Assembly: GCA_002712135.1 (NCBI GenBank)
Contig: PASO01000003.1
Coordinates: forward strand, 17,369-24,488
Direction: 5' to 3'
From: Gammaproteobacteria bacterium
Lineage (GTDB): Bacteria; Pseudomonadota; Gammaproteobacteria; Pseudomonadales; Azotimanducaceae
Length of the DNA: 7,120 nt
The notes beneath the pieces are model-generated. The model did not search any database and was not told the origin of the DNA. It saw only the letters and a list, made by a program, of their open reading frames with translations. The stretch's first letter is position 1, and each line of letters starts with the position of its first letter. Of the stretch, positions 5,270-7,120 are shown in pieces. The translations under genes were made by a program, and so were the position numbers.

Positions 5270-7120
5270 AGCCTATATATTACCCTTGAATACAACAGAG
5301 GCCACATTGGAGGTGGTCGGCGGGAAGGGCCGATCACTGGCTGAGATGGCCAATGCCGGATTTGATGTTCCCGGCGGCTTCTACCTGACGACCACAGCGT
5401 ATAGGAACTTCATAGAGGCGAATGATCTTCAAGCAAAGATCATCGAATTGGCAAGGCCGGAAATCGGTGAATACACCTTGTCATTCGACGCTGCATCAGA
5501 GTCCATTCAGGCCCTTATCGGGAAACCGGACCTGTCCGAGGAAATGAAGACTGAACTCCTTCAGTCCTATGCCGCGTTGGACGGCGAGAATCTGGCCGTA
5601 GCGGTCCGTTCATCAGCCAACGCGGAGGATTTGCCGAATCTGTCATTTGCGGGCCAGCAGGATACCTATCTAAACATTCGCGGGGAGGATGCGCTTATCG
5701 AAGCGATCCGAAATTGTTGGGCATCCCTTTGGACAGCGCGCGCTATCAGCTATCGACATGAGATGGGAGTCGAACAGGATGCTGTGGCCATGGCGGTCGT
5801 CGTTCAGCTTATGGTGCCATCTGATGTCTCCGGCATTCTCTTTACCGCTAATCCGCTCACCGGAGAACGTTCCGAGATCATTATCAACGCTAGCTTCGGT
5901 CTGGGCGAAGCGGTCGTTGGCGGCCACGTAACGCCGGACACCTATATCGTGGATCGTGAGACGCTGACAGCGAAAGAGACGACTATCGGCGCAAAAGAGC
6001 AGAAGATCGTGTCCGACGGCGATCAGGGAACCCGTCTGGAAGACATCTCCGACAGGGAACGCGGTCAGTTGTCCTTATCGGAAGATGGCTTGAAGCAATT
6101 GACGACGGTTGCTTTGGAGGTCGAGAAGCAGTACGACAATATACCCCAGGATATCGAATGGGGCATTTCAGGCGGCAGGCTCTTTCTGCTGCAGTCACGA
6201 CCCATCACGAGTCTGCCACCCCAGCCGATAGAGGTCTCTTGGGAGCCTAGGCCACCTGCCGTGATCCTCTCCAGGCGGCAGATTATGGAAAATATCTCGG
6301 ACCCGTGCGCGCCGCTGTTCGAAGAGCTGTACTTGGGTGAGGCCCTGGAAACCAGCCTGGACGGAACGAAGACATCAAGCTACATGGTTGGAGGCGGCCC
6401 TATGTTTGTGACACTGAACGGTTACGGTTATCAGCGCGTAGATCATCCATTCGTCCTTGAGGCGAGGGAGAAGCGGCTGGCCGGGAAGAGGCAGAATGCG
6501 GAAACGGACGCTCCCGAGACAGAGATGGACGCGGAGGCGCGGAAGAAGGATGCCGAGAAGATCGCCGAGGAAACTCTGAGCAAGTTCATGGCGCACCATC
6601 TAAAGAGCAACGCTGAAATGGCCGGGCCTGACCTAGAGTTGTTCTTGGCTGACCTTTCGCCGGAAGATCGTAAGGCCTTCGACCTTTGGTCAGAAAACTC
6701 AGGTCTGGAACACGTGGCAGATGCGGTGACTACCCCCGAGAGCAAGAACCCGAACCATCGCGCCACCTTCGCCTCCTACAACCGGACTCAGATCAACGAA
6801 ATCCAGGTCCGAGGCTTTTACGACGAGGCAAAGCCCAGCATCACGGCGGCATCCGAGAAATGGCGGAAGGTGAATCCCAAAACGGCATCGGATGAAGAAC
6901 TTTTAAGAGGGATCCATGAAACCGCCATCGCAGGAGGAGCCTACTGGGTTGGCAGCAACTGGGTACGCGGCGGGTGCTCGGCCTCTGGCGTTTCCAGAGC
7001 GACTGATGAGCAGCTTAACGCATTCCTGAAGGATGCGCTCCCGGACCATCACTTCACCAGTGGCCAGTTTCTCAGCGGTTTCGTGTCGAAGACAATGGAA
7101 ATGAACGAACAACTTTTCGA
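5262..7120 (+). CDS. PEP/pyruvate-binding dikinase-family protein, rifampin phosphotransferase-like (3' end outside window)
   Basis: 619 codons plus two bases are visible with no stop. Residues 1 to about 316 form a PEP-synthase/PPDK-type ATP-grasp domain: VVGGKG with K22, VPGGFYLTT, AVRSSANAEDLP with R116, SFAGQQDTYLN, GILFTANPLTG, the hallmark ASFGLGEAVVGG followed by VTPDTY, IEWG with E299, and LLQSRPIT with R313. These lysine, arginine and glutamate positions correspond to ATP contacts in the family. A long middle region follows (SRRQIMENISDP from about 342, a charged helix-like stretch at 400-441, then YNRTQINEIQVRGFYDE). PpsA or PpdK would show the TxGGxxSH-type phosphohistidine motif soon after the ATP-grasp domain. 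None appears by residue 619, so the order ATP-grasp, middle domain, C-terminal His domain, as in RPH, fits better. The substrate is unknown and rifamycin is only one possibility. AAGGA (5246-5250) is the likely ribosome binding site. G+C is clearly higher than in the core genes. Confidence 0.88.
   Translation, partial: MTEAYILPLNTTEATLEVVGGKGRSLAEMANAGFDVPGGFYLTTTAYRNFIEANDLQAKIIELARPEIGEYTLSFDAASESIQALIGKPDLSEEMKTELLQSYAALDGENLAVAVRSSANAEDLPNLSFAGQQDTYLNIRGEDALIEAIRNCWASLWTARAISYRHEMGVEQDAVAMAVVVQLMVPSDVSGILFTANPLTGERSEIIINASFGLGEAVVGGHVTPDTYIVDRETLTAKETTIGAKEQKIVSDGDQGTRLEDISDRERGQLSLSEDGLKQLTTVALEVEKQYDNIPQDIEWGISGGRLFLLQSRPITSLPPQPIEVSWEPRPPAVILSRRQIMENISDPCAPLFEELYLGEALETSLDGTKTSSYMVGGGPMFVTLNGYGYQRVDHPFVLEAREKRLAGKRQNAETDAPETEMDAEARKKDAEKIAEETLSKFMAHHLKSNAEMAGPDLELFLADLSPEDRKAFDLWSENSGLEHVADAVTTPESKNPNHRATFASYNRTQINEIQVRGFYDEAKPSITAASEKWRKVNPKTASDEELLRGIHETAIAGGAYWVGSNWVRGGCSASGVSRATDEQLNAFLKDALPDHHFTSGQFLSGFVSKTMEMNEQLF

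Noticed and set aside
6443..6766. 107-residue minus-strand ORF inside the dikinase gene
   Set aside because: High G+C leaves few stops on the opposite strand; the plus frame carries the clear family motifs.
1..7120. CRISPR arrays, insertion sequences or toxin-antitoxin pairs
   Set aside because: No regularly spaced repeats, transposase motifs or paired small genes of that type were seen on either strand.

Overview
The left two thirds of the window (1-4877) is a conserved bacterial housekeeping block on the + strand. It holds the 3' part of ftsH, then folP, glmM, tpiA, secG and a tRNA-Leu with anticodon GAG. The genes are tightly packed: a 9-nt gap from ftsH to folP, an ATGA overlap from folP to glmM, an 81-nt gap from glmM to tpiA, a 1-nt overlap from tpiA to secG, and 4 nt from secG to the tRNA. 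This order, with tpiA between glmM and secG and tRNA-Leu after secG, is the one I know from Pseudomonas-like Gammaproteobacteria; in E. coli tpiA lies elsewhere. The proteins also read closest to gammaproteobacterial forms. Hand-counted 60-base lines in this block range from 40 to 53% G+C. I would call it a mid-GC, non-enteric gammaproteobacterium and cannot name the genus.

In that lineage the tRNA-Leu is normally followed by tRNA-Met and then rimP-nusA-infB. None of these is visible here. An AT-rich spacer (4878-5062) leads instead to a small gene for an exported, apparently cut-short MORN-repeat protein (5063-5269). This overlaps by 8 nt the start of a large, open-ended gene (5262 to the window edge). 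Its product has an N-terminal PEP-synthase/PPDK-type ATP-grasp domain followed by a long middle region. No phosphohistidine motif appears in the first 619 residues, so the layout resembles rifampin phosphotransferase (RPH)-like dikinases more than PpsA or PpdK. Hand-counted lines of this gene are 58-67% G+C, clearly above the core block. The tail therefore looks like accessory DNA inserted at or beside the tRNA-Leu gene, although a rearrangement or an assembly join could give the same picture.

The core genes serve membrane protein quality control (FtsH), folate synthesis (FolP), cell-wall precursor supply (GlmM), glycolysis (TpiA), protein export (SecG) and leucine decoding. They are linked by conserved position more than by a shared pathway. 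The two accessory genes are coupled by overlap, and a set of short complementary repeats around the dikinase ribosome binding site could tie its translation to that of the small upstream gene. The most interesting part of the window is this MORN/dikinase pair; everything before it looks ordinary.
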